From contig JAHLJT010008756.1 in NCBI GenBank assembly GCA_031308135.1, positions 135,548,949 to 135,612,948 on the forward strand: a stretch of 64,000 nucleotides of DNA, given 5' to 3'. The position numbers and the translations under genes are program-made. The notes below the pieces were generated by a model, which ran no database searches, had not been told where the DNA came from, and saw nothing but the letters and a program-made list of their open reading frames with translations. This DNA comes from Acheta domesticus (lineage: Eukaryota > Arthropoda > Insecta > Orthoptera > Gryllidae). Shown piece by piece: positions 12,220-23,560 of this stretch (its first letter is position 1; every line of letters begins with the position of its first letter).

Positions 12220-13555
12220 TATCTTTCTTATGATGTGATTGCTCTGAAGATTGTTCTATTTTCCTGGACTACCGTGAACGGTATAGGCCAATTTGCCGAA
12301 AACCATTTTTACTTTCTCGTATATGAACATATATAATAGTTGTAATTGAGTAATATATTTAGTATTTGAGTTACTGCGAGTGTCCGAATGTGCGCGTGTG
12401 TGTACGCGCGACTCGTCCCTCACGGTTAGACCATGCGTATTTCCACCATTGGTTAGACCACTTCCCGTCCACCAGTCGAGACATATGATGCGTCATTCGA
12501 CGCGTCTGGGTCTCCTGATGGGGAACTATTCATTAGTTTTTGAATCCGGGCAGAAAAGTCTTGAGAAATTTCCAAAAACGTGCATGCTTAAGCGCTGCGT
12601 TCTTAGTGGGTAGACGGAAAATTAAACCAATGACACCAAATAGATCTATCTAGGTGGCGTTGATTAAACCCTATTAGCCCATGGTTATTCTCAGTCCACG
12701 ATACCACAATATTCTTCAATGAAGATGGCAACACTGATTGTTGACAAACGAGCAATATTAAATGAATATCGCCCGGCAGAATTTGTTGTGAAGTATTTCA
12801 TGCAATTTTTTGTATAGTGATTTAGCAAATTACATTGGTGCATTAAATTTGAAGAACATCAAGTGAATACGAAGAAAACAAGAACTGTAAGTAATACTAA
12901 ATAATATATTTCTTAAGCGTGCAAAGATCGATTTGTAATTTAATGTGACAACTTATTCACATAAACATACAAAATGGCAACCTTTTAATGCTCGGGTATA
13001 CGCCTTCAAAACACAAATCAGACTAAGTTTGTGGAGTTTTTAAATATAAATCACGTAGGGGACAAAAATATGGAAGTGTTACGCAAATCAGGAGAATCAA
13101 ATGTATTTGCAGAAGATTTTGGAACAGACTTTTCCGAACTAGTTGAGCTTGAGAATGATCTTATTAGAGAATAACACGGAACAGCTTACCGGTGACCTTT
13201 TATGTTCATATTAGAAAACAAAACGTAAAAAAATAGCGGTACTAAATTCGAACTATTCGTCTCATTTATACCTGCATGTTTTATTTACGGCAGTTATAAT
13301 TTTGACTAGTTCATATCCCGTACGGAGGTACTAATATATTTAGCACAAGGCCATTGGGTGTAGGGAATTGTAGAACGGGAGTATAACATCAACAGTGGTA
13401 ATCCCAATGCCAGATAATTTAACAACATATTTGAACAAAGCTTGTCATGAAATAAATGTTCAACACATGATACTTTTAAAACAGTTTACTGCGTCGGCTC
13501 ACCACCTTCTATAGTTTACATGTAACTCTAGGAGGTGGTGGTCGGCTACGCGAGA
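12220..13555. other. no gene seen; one hairpin
   Basis: No coding region is supported. An imperfect hairpin lies at 13486-13556, where CGGCTCACCACCTTCTA is followed by TAGGAGGTGGTGGTCGGC, so that both arms pair around a short AT-rich loop. Confidence 0.4.
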
Positions 13556-13559
13556 TTCA

Positions 13560-14960
13560 ACTAGTATTTAGTATAGAGAAAGTTGTGTAATGATGTGGAA
13601 AATCGATTTTGAGATGTCAATGGAAATACACATTATGGAGTCCCGTGTTACCGAAATACTAATTTACGAAAAAGTGGTAAAAGCACTATTACGTGTATCA
13701 TATACAATGTTTTAGACAGCCTTACTGACATCTGTCTATTATTCCCTTATGTTCCTTTCTCTCCTTGTCCCTATCGTTTCTTTTGTCACTTTTGCTCAAT
13801 TGTTCTTTTTGGTCAGTTTGCTTCTTCCGATCCGACAAAAGTATTTTTTTCTTTGTTGCATTCACAGATTTATTACAACAATTGAGCATCGTCTCACTTT
13901 TAGCATGCTAGGCTGCCCTGAAAGAGACGCTTTTATAGTGGTGGCGGTCTAAAAAGATTTTTTTACGTCCCTCTGACCATTTATGAACTAAGATTTTTTT
14001 TATGAATATTCCCATTTATGAATATATTAGAAATATTCGATCTAGCTCGACCCGAAGTCCTGCGAAAAGAATTCATTAAATTTTCGGGGTTCTTGAATTG
14101 AGCTGTGAAACATTTTCAAATTTTTCTCAAAAGTGACACAAAATTTGTAAAATTTCGTGTAAAAATATAGCGAAAGACTCTTGTAATGATGACACAGGTT
14201 CGATTTTCACTGCTAACTGTGAATTTTCGAAAATTATAAAAAAATTACGAAAGTTACAAAAGTTTTTTGGCATCTTTCTAAAAGTACACTACTGTACAGC
14301 AGTTTTTTCTTCTAAGTATAAATTTTGTTCTCCACAATTAGTTCTTTGATGAATGCCATGTACAATTTTTGAAAAAAATGAATAGTTTTTGCATAATTTT
14401 GAGTGAATTATGGGCAATATTAAAAAAAGATTAAAAACAAGATTTTCCCTAAAACAGTTTAACTTTCTTTTTTTTTTTTTTCTTCTTCTTCTTTTCTTTT
14501 CTTTTTTCTTTTTTTCCTTCAGATTTTTGTACTGAGAGTGCTAAATGCACTATCAGTACAGGATGACATAAAGGCTAGTTTGCTGTATTCTCTTTACATT
14601 TCCAAAATTTATACAAATGTATTTTTAATATCTATCTCATGTCATTATTTACATTACAGGAATTTGTGTATATTATTGCATTTGGGAATGCAACTGCTTC
14701 AAATGCTGCCTTATAAAGTTTCTGGAAAACTCAACTTTTTTTGTTAAATGAACTCAAAATTCCACATTTTCAGAATTGCTTAAACAACTTTTTTTCAATA
14801 ATGGCTCTTCATTTTTTTTAAACCTCAAGTATGGATCATGCAAAATGCAATGAAAAACACAGCATTAACACCATTTTGACTTATTGTTTTGATTATTTAA
14901 AAATAACCCAAATGTATTTTTTTAAAATATATCTCACATCATTAATATTTATAAAATGGA
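13560..14960 (+). repeat. R1-family repeat with embedded pyrimidine tract
   Basis: The left end carries the R1 signature 'GAGAAAGTTGTGTAATGATG' followed by 'CGATTTTGAGAT' and 'GGAGTCCCGTGTTACCGAAA'. The middle and right parts (14050-14960) show the family's CTCAAAA box and 'GAATTTTCGAAAATT' segment. A T/C-rich low-complexity run occupies 14465-14520. The copy is interrupted (13700-14050) by unrelated sequence. Confidence 0.55.
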
Positions 14961-15004
14961 TATTTTTGAGATATTATTGGATTTGTAAGTAGAAGAAGAA
15001 TAGA

Positions 15005-15165
15005 ACCCTCCAGGATGGCTCATGGATAGTGTAGTTGATTCGAGTGGTGTGATCCTAGTTTTGATTCCCAGTTGAGACAAAAATAGAATTGTAGCAATCC
15101 TCCCATTGCATAGTATTGCATGGGACCATAATCATAAATAATTGTATTAGTATTTACCTAGGTAA
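15005..15165 (+). repeat. tRNA-derived SINE-like sequence
   Basis: It contains an A-box-like GGCTCATGGATAGTGTAG (about 15016) and, about 40 bp on, a B-box-like AGTTTTGATTCCCAG, the spacing expected of an internal RNA polymerase III promoter. This is followed by about 90 bp of body. No acceptor stem is evident, so it is a SINE head rather than a tRNA gene. Confidence 0.4.
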
Positions 15166-15479
15166 AATGTCAGTATTATTTAATTGAAAACAATTCATCA
15201 AAACATGTTTCAACTCGAAATACATTCAAGACTATGATACTTCAATTATTTTATACACAAGAATAGTGTTGTAATAGTGTATTCTGTGGTAAAATGTTGT
15301 AGTATTGGATCTATGAACATAAAAACCATCCTTAACTTCACATTATTTGCAGTGTACATGTATTCTTCAAATTAATACAAATTATAAGTGCAATATCTTA
15401 CAATTCTCTAGCTGTTGCACTTACAATCATTCTAATTGTAAGTGCAATATATTACAATTCTCTGTATAAATGTATGTAG

Positions 15480-16385
15480 CTTAGGCCAGAGTATAAATTT
15501 ACCTTCAATTGAAAATTGTACATCAAACATCCAAGAGGTAACTTCAGTGTCATCAACATCTCAACCAATAATACTTCAAGAATCTCAATCTCATATAAAA
15601 TCCTCAAATATGGATTCAGTTGAACATATGGAAACAAGATTATTAATTAAAAAACTACTACCATTTTAAATAAGTCAGAAATTACAGAGGAAGATCTAAT
15701 ATGGATTAATCAAAGTTATCCTCCTCCTTAATCTTCTCAACTACCACACAATATCCTCAAGCTTATATGTATTACTATAAACTTCAGTAAATAATACCAT
15801 CACAATCAACTTCAATTTTGCAATCGCAAGCAAGAATAACTCCTACTCCAAATCAACACATTTCTTCAAATCAACAATCATTGGCTTCAACCTCTACTGA
15901 AAAATTTCTCATCAACATATTACTCACTAAAAACCTCCAGATCGCATGAGGAAACAAATATCCCTGCAAAAAGAAGCAAATCTTCAACAACAGAAGATGT
16001 AATCTACAATTTGTCAATATCTTCCAGATATGATTTATTACTAGAAACTGAAGACCCAACTACTGAATCTACAAACTACAAATATTAAGATGGCGCCACC
16101 TACAATCAGGAAAAAATATTCAATATTAATTCAAGATATCAAGAATTATAGTGTATAATGATTTCTCAAGAAAAACCTTCAAAAACAAAATTAATTAATT
16201 TTTAATACAATCGAAGACTTTAGTAAATTTTGTAAATTTTGTGAGTATTCAAAAATTAAATTATTTTCATGTAGAGATGTAACAACAAAAATTCAATAAC
16301 TTTTCCAGTTATGATTAAAAATATTCCCTGAAACTGATATTTACGAAGAAATAAAAGGACAAAACTACCGAGTAATACTTGTGTG
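15480..16385 (+). pseudogene. decayed LINE ORF1 (Gag-like)
   Basis: A Ser/Thr/Gln/Asn-rich coding remnant in shifting plus-strand frames. A first piece (15484-15666) is open and polar. Further on come 'PAKRSKSSTTEDV', 'SISSRYDLLLETEDP' and, after a frameshift, 'PPTIRKKYSILIQDIKNYSV', then 'FCKFCEYSKIKLFSCRDVTTK' and 'IPETDIYEEIKGQNYRVI'. From knowledge of the family, this order (an S-rich leader, an 'RYDPL...E' motif, a 'P I.. I.DIKNYS.M' motif and an 'IP...DI.EEIK' motif) is that of the Gag-like ORF1 of insect Jockey-type elements, upstream of CCHC knuckles, which I do not see here. Numerous stops and frameshifts show long decay. No reverse transcriptase follows, so it was truncated 3' or interrupted by the R1 copy that starts about 16430. 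Confidence 0.45.
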
Positions 16386-16429
16386 GAGGAGACTCTACAG
16401 CAAAACAAAGACCCACATTTGAGCTGATT

Positions 16430-16897
16430 TTCCAAAAAACCTTTTTGAATTTTCGAGAAACTTTAAAAGGCATCATTTGAAACACATATGCTCATAAATG
16501 CAATAATGTAAAAGAAATACCCCGCTAATTTCAATATTAACGATGTGAGAGAAAAGTAAAAAAAACAAACAAACAAATTTTTGTAATTTTTGAAAAAGCA
16601 AAAGAATTCAGCAGAATCGCAATGCTTCGTGTCAGGCTGGGTTTATGCAGTTGGGGAAAAATCATACTAATAGTTTAGGCTCTTAGTGTTGTTCACAGAC
16701 GACAGACGGACGGACATTTTGAAGAAAGAAAGAAAGAAAGAAAAAAAGAAAAGAAAAAAGAAAAAATAATCCTTCCGTATCAGGAGACCCCAAAACGTGT
16801 ATTTCCATTGAAATCTCGAAATCGATTTTCCGCAGCATTATAAAAGTTTCTCTATACTACGTATATTACTCCGTATATACGTACGTATAGGAGAAAG
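16430..16897 (-). repeat. R1-family repeat, terminal part, reverse
   Basis: It ends on the right with 'CGTATATTACTCCGTATATA' and ACGTACGTATAGGAGAAAG, the inverse of the R1 start at 41821. Inside are the family segments 'CGAGAAACTTT', 'GCTCATAAATGCAATAATG' and 'GACAGACGGACGGACA'. A GAAA-type microsatellite (16722-16767) interrupts it. The next R1 copy begins immediately to the right, so two copies abut in the same orientation. Confidence 0.65.
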
Positions 16898-17800
16898 AAC
16901 TAGTGGTGATACAGAATGGCATAATCTCTCCCGTATTATATTTGTACTTCCTTTGGTCTCAGCTAGCTATTTTACTGTATACTTATTCCAGCTGCCATCT
17001 ATCGCCGCCCAAAGTACATTTTTTTTGTCAGTTTCTTATTTTTTCTGTTTCCTAAGAGTCGAACGGAAATATTATTTCTCGGTTGTCCGGGTCAACCGAG
17101 ATCTCAACTCTGGCCGCGGAAGCCTAAGACTTCATTTATAAAATTGGTGACGTTATGGTGATGTTTAAGATTATTAATATTGATTCGGAATATATTCATG
17201 GTTCTCAACACTCAGAATATCCCACAGTTCTAATTCTCCTGACAACTGGACATAAAATAGAGATATCGGAGGATCAATGGAATGCGCTACTCTCTGTATC
17301 TAGGGACTTTACTATATCCGAACTATCTGGTTGGGAGGAAGTGACATCTCGTTAGGGAGGGATGTTGTCAGAGGGATTTAATTTTGCCAGACATGCCGCC
17401 AGGGTTCTTTTTACATGCCAAAAGAATGCCACTGTGGATTTTCCGCCGCGCACTGGGGGTTCAGAGGCCAGTAAGCTAACCTCATCCACCGAGGTCCCCA
17501 TTTTTGGAAAAATTCCGCTGAACGGTTTACGCGCTAGTGTTGACCACGGACAGACAGACGTTTGACGTCAATCGATTTTTCGGTATCAAGGACCCCCAAA
17601 ACATGGATTCTGGTTATACCACGGTTTAGACGAGATATTTTCTGTATTTTGCAACAGGATTTATCCACTTTTTCAATACAAGAGCCCGGCAATAAGGGTT
17701 TTTCTGTCGAAAAATCGCTGTTTTCCGGCGCACGATTACATAACTTTCTCTTCTTACGAAGAATCTTCGTAAAGGCATGAAAGTAATGTATCGCTGATTT
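16898..17800 (-). repeat. R1-family repeat, reverse, interrupted
   Basis: It begins with the R1 end segment CTAGTGGTGATACAGAATGG and the GCTGCCATCTATCGCCGCCC segment, and closes with 'GGACAGACAGACGTTTGACG', 'CGGTATCAAGGACCCCCAAAA' (shortened here) and 'CATAACTTTCTCTTC'. The central modules are replaced by about 250 bp of other sequence that includes a small ORF at 17155. Confidence 0.55.
17155..17355 (+). CDS. small hypothetical ORF inside an R1 copy
   Basis: A 66-codon open frame with two early methionines. It encodes a plausible soluble peptide with alternating hydrophobic residues, for example TVLILLTTGHKIEISEDQWN followed by 'ALLSVSRDF'. That pattern (strand, turn, strand, then 'W..L' helix) is reminiscent of small beta-beta-helix domains, but I cannot assign a family. 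Flanking DNA is R1 repeat, so it may be a scrap of a transposon-coded protein. No upstream promoter is evident. It may be fortuitous. Confidence 0.2.
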   Translation: MVMFKIINIDSEYIHGSQHSEYPTVLILLTTGHKIEISEDQWNALLSVSRDFTISELSGWEEVTSR

Positions 17801-18290
17801 GCAAAGCTTATGCCTAATTTGACAATTTAAATCAATGGTTCGTGAAACTATTGCTTCGGAGCGCAATACACGTTAGGGGCAACGTGTATTATCTTTCGTT
17901 TACTAGCCCTCTCAGACGTTGAAAGCGAGTGTATGCCCAAACATTACAGCACACGAATACAATTCGAAAACAGTATTATATGATTGATGATTTGAAGGTC
18001 ACGAGTAGTGAATTTGAACGTTCTGCAAATCCTTTTGGTGTGGATATTGTGAAAATCAGATAAGAAGTTGCTGATTTTCTAACTGATTCGCCCTATTGTA
18101 ATTATATAAATAAATAGAACCAAGGTACAGATTCATAATTGCATAATTTATTTAAAAATTAAGAAAAATCATCTGCACAAATAAGACAATAATTTACGCA
18201 AAACATACAAATAACTTACATCGATTAATGGTCTGTAATGCATTATTCCAAAATATGTTATAATTTATTTGTCGTGCACAAATTTAACAA

Positions 18291-18448
18291 GGGGTCATCC
18301 ATACATTACGTAACGCTCCAAGAGGGAGGGAGGGGGGGTCTGAGGCAGCGGTACGCTGCGTTATATAGAGATTGGGAAGTGCGTTACAAGGGAGAGGGGG
18401 TATTAAAAATACTCGAAATTTGCGTTACATAATTTATGGACGGCTCCC
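18291..18448. mobile_element. small MITE, GGGGTCATCCA/TACGTAAC-type ends
   Basis: A 158-bp element whose ends are inverted: left GGGGTCATCCATACATTACG then TAACG; right CGTTACATAATTTATGGACG then GCTCCC. The interior is G-rich (GAGGGAGGGAGG). A second copy lies at 35712-35860 with the same interior phrases 'GAGGCAGCG', 'GGGAAGTGCGTTACAAGGG' and 'ATACTCGAAATTTGCGTTA'. It is non-coding and mobilised in trans. Target duplication was not resolved. Confidence 0.7.
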
Positions 18449-18449
18449 A

Positions 18450-19272
18450 AGTTTTACTAATAGTACTGCACAGCTTCTTATGAATATTTAGAATTTTAAA
18501 TTTGACGAATGTTACTCGTTGATTCAGATAGTTAAGCTAACCCACTAAATAACACTTTCTAACAAGGAATACGAGACTCGTACGTGAGCGTGATTTTCGC
18601 CGCCCTTCGTCACCTGCTTCACTGCGAGTTTTAAATTTGCCTAAGTTACAATTCAGTGTTGTTTTTTTCTAGAAAAAATATATGTCTTGTAAACTATTAA
18701 AGGAAAATGTCTGTAAACATGAAGATACCTAGAGGAACGTATGTTCTTTCGTTTAGTTTGTGGAATACGAACACGAAGAATACGCACATTAACCTAAAAA
18801 ATAAACAAACTGTATGTTTCCGAGAGCGGCATTCTTCAGAGCACGAGACCATAGACAATGGTGAGTTTCGAGGGCTCGGTTTGCAGCAATATTATATTTA
18901 TTTTCTGGTGTTGTAGCATCCTCCGCACTTCCTTAGACCCACTTAGTACTTGGATTGAGCTCTAGATATATTTTGTCATTTCCGATATTACAGTACTACC
19001 ACAAAAAATTCTGCGTCAGCAACACAATATCGTTCATAAAAATCAACAGCTGAAGTGAAAGTACGAAAATTGGTATAGAGGGATTACTCGAAGAAGGGAC
19101 CGCTTTGACAGTTACTGCTGGTAACATAACAACTGGTTAAGACCATACACTCAATTTGTCAGTGCGTTCCTTTAGTTAACTCTTTTGTAAATGACTTCAT
19201 CACTATCTTTTGCCATCTCATCGCCGTGCATGACGTTCATTTGTTTCCCGATAAGGCAAAGTGGTATGTATG

Positions 19273-19277
<5 letters not shown>
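18450..19277. other. no feature seen
   Basis: AT-rich sequence with short open frames only. Confidence 0.4.

Positions 19278-19334
<57 letters not shown>
19278..19334. repeat. (TA)n microsatellite
   Basis: About 28 uninterrupted TA units, preceded by a few TGTA units. Confidence 0.95.
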
Positions 19335-19336
<2 letters not shown>

Positions 19337-19798
19337 AAGCAGTCTTATACAAGAAGGTGAGATTCTAAATTGAAATGCTATCCAGCGATCATTTCACGAA
19401 ATATGTCAAGTAACCCTGGCGACGCATTCAAAAGCATGAATGGCATATCGTCGTGGTAACCGTATTAGGTCGTTTGTCAAATCTACCGTAGTTTTCAGGA
19501 AGAACGAAAAACGTTCCTACCATTTCCCTGTCTTGACGGTGCTTACACAAATGTAGAAGCTTGCTATTCAGTTTTCCATTACTCCTTCTTCTTACGACTT
19601 ATTCCAACTGATATAGTTCTCTTGGCTGATCACAATGGTGTAATAAACAAAAAAAAAATGGTTCTTTTTTACATATGACCTCTTGCGGTTACCGTCGTAC
19701 ACACTAGAGAGGCACGTCGTGAATGACGGCTTATGCCACCGTACACACCTGAGGAGATAAATTAAACTTAATATCACGTTGTACAACTCGGAATAATT

Positions 19799-19958
19799 AT
19801 GGATCGACGTAGTTTTGACGCATTGATGTTCGCTCCACACGCATTACTTACCTCAAAACTGAAGCGGCGGAAAAGCCGTCCCGACCGTGCCGATGACGTC
19901 ATCTGTTCGTCGGATTCTCCAGAAGAATTTCCTTCGGACATTTTGCAAACGGCGGAAG
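19799..19958 (+). CDS. possible first coding exon of an unidentified gene
   Basis: The ATG at 19799 (context AATTATGG) opens a frame of 53 complete codons up to a candidate donor, GCGGAAG|GTGCGTA, with GT at 19959-19960 (exon would end in phase 1). The predicted peptide is unlike random AT-rich DNA: it contains a basic KLKRRKSRPDR cluster, then an acidic 'SSDSPEEFPSDI' stretch, and mixed codon use with GC-ending codons. The open frame runs on only to 19993 past the donor. The basic cluster could be a nuclear localisation signal. No following exon was recognised downstream on the plus strand, and I cannot name a family. It is equally possible that this is a chance ORF. Confidence 0.25.
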
Positions 19959-19993
19959 GTGCGTATTGTCCCGTCCCGACCGTAACAGCCTAG

Positions 19994-20990
19994 TACGCGC
20001 ACCCTTGCGGGAAATTACGTAATGAACTTTTTCAGAATCCCGGCCGACCCCTCTATCCAGTACCGAAGCTAGTCAGTTTTGGGCCCGGGACAATGCTGAA
20101 ACGTAGCCTCCGTCCCGAAAAAAAAATTAAAAATGTGAAAGAAACTATGAGTTATTTCATTTCAAAACATTACGTTTAAGCTAGAAAAAGATTTTGGAAA
20201 TATATTTTAAATAGAAGTTTTAAGTAAGTGATCAAATACTACAATTTCCACGGTGAGTTTAACGTGCCAAAAAATTCTTGTGTTTAGTTAGTGTTCAATA
20301 AAATCACTTTTTAAATACATGAAATAATAAATTTGAATTTCAGTAGAACTTACTTTAATGCTAGCGTCATTTTATTTTTTTATAGCATTCTGTCTTATAA
20401 GTAATGTCTGTAATTAACTATTCAAGGGGGGCTGATGCCCAAAAAGTGTTTGTTTTTTTAAAATGTCCGTCCGTTCGTCTGTCAGTCATATTTTAAAACA
20501 TTTGAGGTACAGACACATTTGAAAAACTATTTTAAGCCTTCGAGATATACAATAAGACGTCCATTTAAGCCTCGCAAGTACTCATTTATATTATTAATAG
20601 ATTGTCTACATGATTTCAAGTGAATATATCAATATTCACGTGTATACAAAACTTCACGGCATCAGAACCAAGGAGAGTTGCGGCAATAAGAGCAAGTGGA
20701 CACGAGACGAATGACCGGCCTTCCCGTGGCGACGGACGTGAGCCTGCATTCGGTGATGAAAGCTAAAGGGTCCTTATGACGGTTGCTGCTGCTAGCCGTC
20801 ATCGAGGTGGATTACCAACACGTGGATGCACTTACAACATAAATACTGCAACACAGACAACACAGGACAAGGATAATACACAGCCTACACATACATGTAG
20901 TACAGATAAAGTAATTACTGTGCTCATCGAGAACACGGAACAATGCCCCGGTAAGAGCGAAAGCTCAGGAACGCATTTGTGCACATGACT
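19994..20990. other. no gene; short R1 fragment near 20455
   Basis: Nothing coding is supported. The segment AATGTCCGTCCGTTCGTCTG (20461 onward) matches the left portion of R1 elements and is probably a fragment of one. Confidence 0.4.
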
Positions 20991-20994
20991 TCTA

Positions 20995-21900
20995 CACATG
21001 TCTGTCCGTATGTCCGTCCGTCCGTCAGCCTGTGAACACTATCGCCTAAATCATAAGTACGATTCCTTCCAAAATCGATATTCCCTGGTAGATCTGGTTC
21101 CACTCGAGACGCCGCGATTTTGAAAAACTTTCTTCAAAATTTGGGAGTCCTTTACATGAACTCCCCGGACATTTTCAAAATTTTCTCAAAAACGGCTCCA
21201 AGTTGTTTCTTTAAATTTCGTGTAAGAATAGAATAAAATACACTTATTAAGATGACATACGTTCGATTTTCACGATTAACTCTGAATATTCGAAAATTGC
21301 AAAATTTTGAATTTTGTTCGGCGTCTTCCTACAACTACAAAATTGAAGATACCGATTTTTCTTCCAAATAAAATTTGTTCTACAAAGTGAGTTCTTTCAT
21401 TAAGGCTTTTTTTGAAAATTTTGGTAGTTTTCACGCAATATTGCGTGCAATATGTGCAGTTTTAAAAAATTACAAAAAACTAGATTTTCTCAAAACCGGC
21501 TCAATTTTTTTTCTGTTGACTTTTGGTAGGGATAGTACTAAATGTTCTCTATGAGATGACATAAATGCCATATTGCTCTATTATTTTGTTTTTTTAAAAA
21601 TTAATTTTTTTGACCTGTCTCTCACGTTATTATTTACATTAGCGGCGATTTGTTCACATTATTATATTTATGAGTACATATGCTTTAAATAATGTCGTAT
21701 AAATGTTTTTCAAAAACTCAACTGTTTTCTGTTAAAATCTACCTAAAAATTCCGCATTTTCAGAAACGTTCAATTACCATTTTCTCGTAAATGGCTCCAT
21801 ATTTTTTCTTCAAACTTTTCGAATAGATATTGCTAATTGCACTGTTTAATATGATGTAATGTTCATTTTGAGGTATTGTTTTTTGTAATATTATATTTAT
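20995..21900 (+). repeat. R1-family repeat, plus orientation
   Basis: It starts with CTGTCCGTATGTCCGTCCGT and proceeds through the R1 left module to 'GCGATTTTGAAAAACTTTCT'. Three recurrences of the box TTTTCTCAAAAACGGCTCCA (and variants) lie near 21180, 21488 and 21780, spaced about 308 and 292 bp. It is followed after about 100 bp by another R1 copy in the opposite orientation, so the pair forms a large imperfect inverted repeat. Confidence 0.75.
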
Positions 21901-21994
21901 ATTATTAATACTGTATTATATTTATGTATAATTATGTATAATGTATTTATAATATTAATAATATTAAAGGATAAAAGCCATAGAAAAATAGTAG

Positions 21995-23560
21995 TGTACA
22001 GAATGGCACAGACTTTCCCGTACTTGTTTTCTATTTCCTTTGGTCTCGCCTAGCTATTCGGACTTGACACATACTCTTGCCACCTGCTTTCTGTCGCTGC
22101 CCAAAGTACATTTTTTTGGACATTTTCGTAATTTTTCGGTTTCCTAATAGAACTGGAAATATTATTTTAAGAATATTAAAGAACTGTAAAACCTCGTCCT
22201 AGGTGGCAATTTTCTTTGAAAAATTTGGAGCCGTTTTTAAGAAAATAGCGTTTAATCACTACTGTAAATTAGAAATTTGAAGCTCTTTTTCTGAAATCTG
22301 TGAGTTTTCGAAAAACTTCATTAGAAATCATTTGAAGCTCATTAAGCCACAAATACAATAGTGTTTACAAATTGATGGAAATGTGCATATTAACGGTGTG
22401 AGAGAGTTTTCAAAAAATTACATTTGTGTAATTAAAAAAACAAGGGAATAAAGCAAAATTAATTCTACGTCATCTTAAAGAGTGCTATAAGTACTATCTG
22501 TAAGAAAAGTTTGAAGAAAAAACTTGGAGCCATTTATGAGAAAATAGCGTTTGAGCGTTTCTGAAAATGCGGAATTTTGAGCGAGTTTTCACAGAAAATG
22601 GTTGAGCTCTCGAGAAACTTTGTAGGACATTATTTAAAGCACTAGCACTCATAAATATAAAAATGAGAACAAATCGCCGCTAATGTAAATACTATCGACG
22701 TGAGAGACAAGTAAAAGAATACATTTTTGTAATAAAAGAATAGAAGAAACTGATGTTTGTGTCATATCATATAGTACATTTTAGCAATATCCTACCAAAA
22801 AGTTTAAAGAAAAAATTTGGAGCCGATTTTGAGAAAATCTTGTCTTTGTTATTTTTTTAAATTGCACGTATTGCACGTAGTATTGCGCGAAAAACTACTA
22901 AAATTATCAAAAAAATGTACATGACCTTAATAAAAGAACTCAGTCTGGAGAACAAATTTAATTTGAAAGAAAAATATCTTCTATGTTGTATAGGAAGGCA
23001 CCGAAAAAATTCAAACTTTCGCAATTTTCGAAAATTCTGAGTTAAACGTGAAAATCTAACATATGCCATCTTTATAAGTGTATATTACTCTATTCTTACA
23101 AGAATTTTAAAGAAAAAATTGTAGCCGTCTATGAGACAATTTCGAAAATGGCCGGGGGGAGGCTTCATGTAAAGTACCCGAAAAATTTATGATTTTTTTT
23201 TCAAAATCGCAGAGCTTCGACTCAGGCCAAATGAACAAAAGTTTCTTCAATTTGGAATAAATCCTGCACATGGTTTAGGCGCTAGTATTGTCCACATACA
23301 CCGGACAGATGGACGGACAGACGTTTTGCAGTCAATTGGTTTTTCAGTATCAAGGACCCACAAAAGAGGAATTTTGGCTACATCACGTGTTAGAGGATTT
23401 TTTTTCTTAATTTGGCAACTGGATTTATCATCTTTTTCGTTATCAGGCTCCGGCATTGAATTTTTTCTGCCAAAAAAGCGCCGTTTTTTCACGAGCATTA
23501 CATAACTTTCGCTACACTGCGTATATTACTCCGTATATACGTATTGAAATGTACCAACAA
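21995..23560 (-). repeat. R1-family repeat, longest copy, reverse
   Basis: The left (plus-strand) end is 'GTACAGAATGGCACAGACTT' then TCCCGTAC; the right end reads CGTATATTACTCCGTATATA then CGTATTG near 23520-23547. Four occurrences of a box like AAATTTGGAGCCGTTTTTAA are at about 22216, 22512, 22806 and 23110, i.e. spaced about 295 bp. The intervening sequences align with each other (shared 'CATTA..GAAGC-CAT', 'ATTAACGGTGTGAGAGAG' and 'AAGAAAAAACTTGGAGCC' landmarks), showing diverged tandem modules. No coding capacity is seen. Confidence 0.8.
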
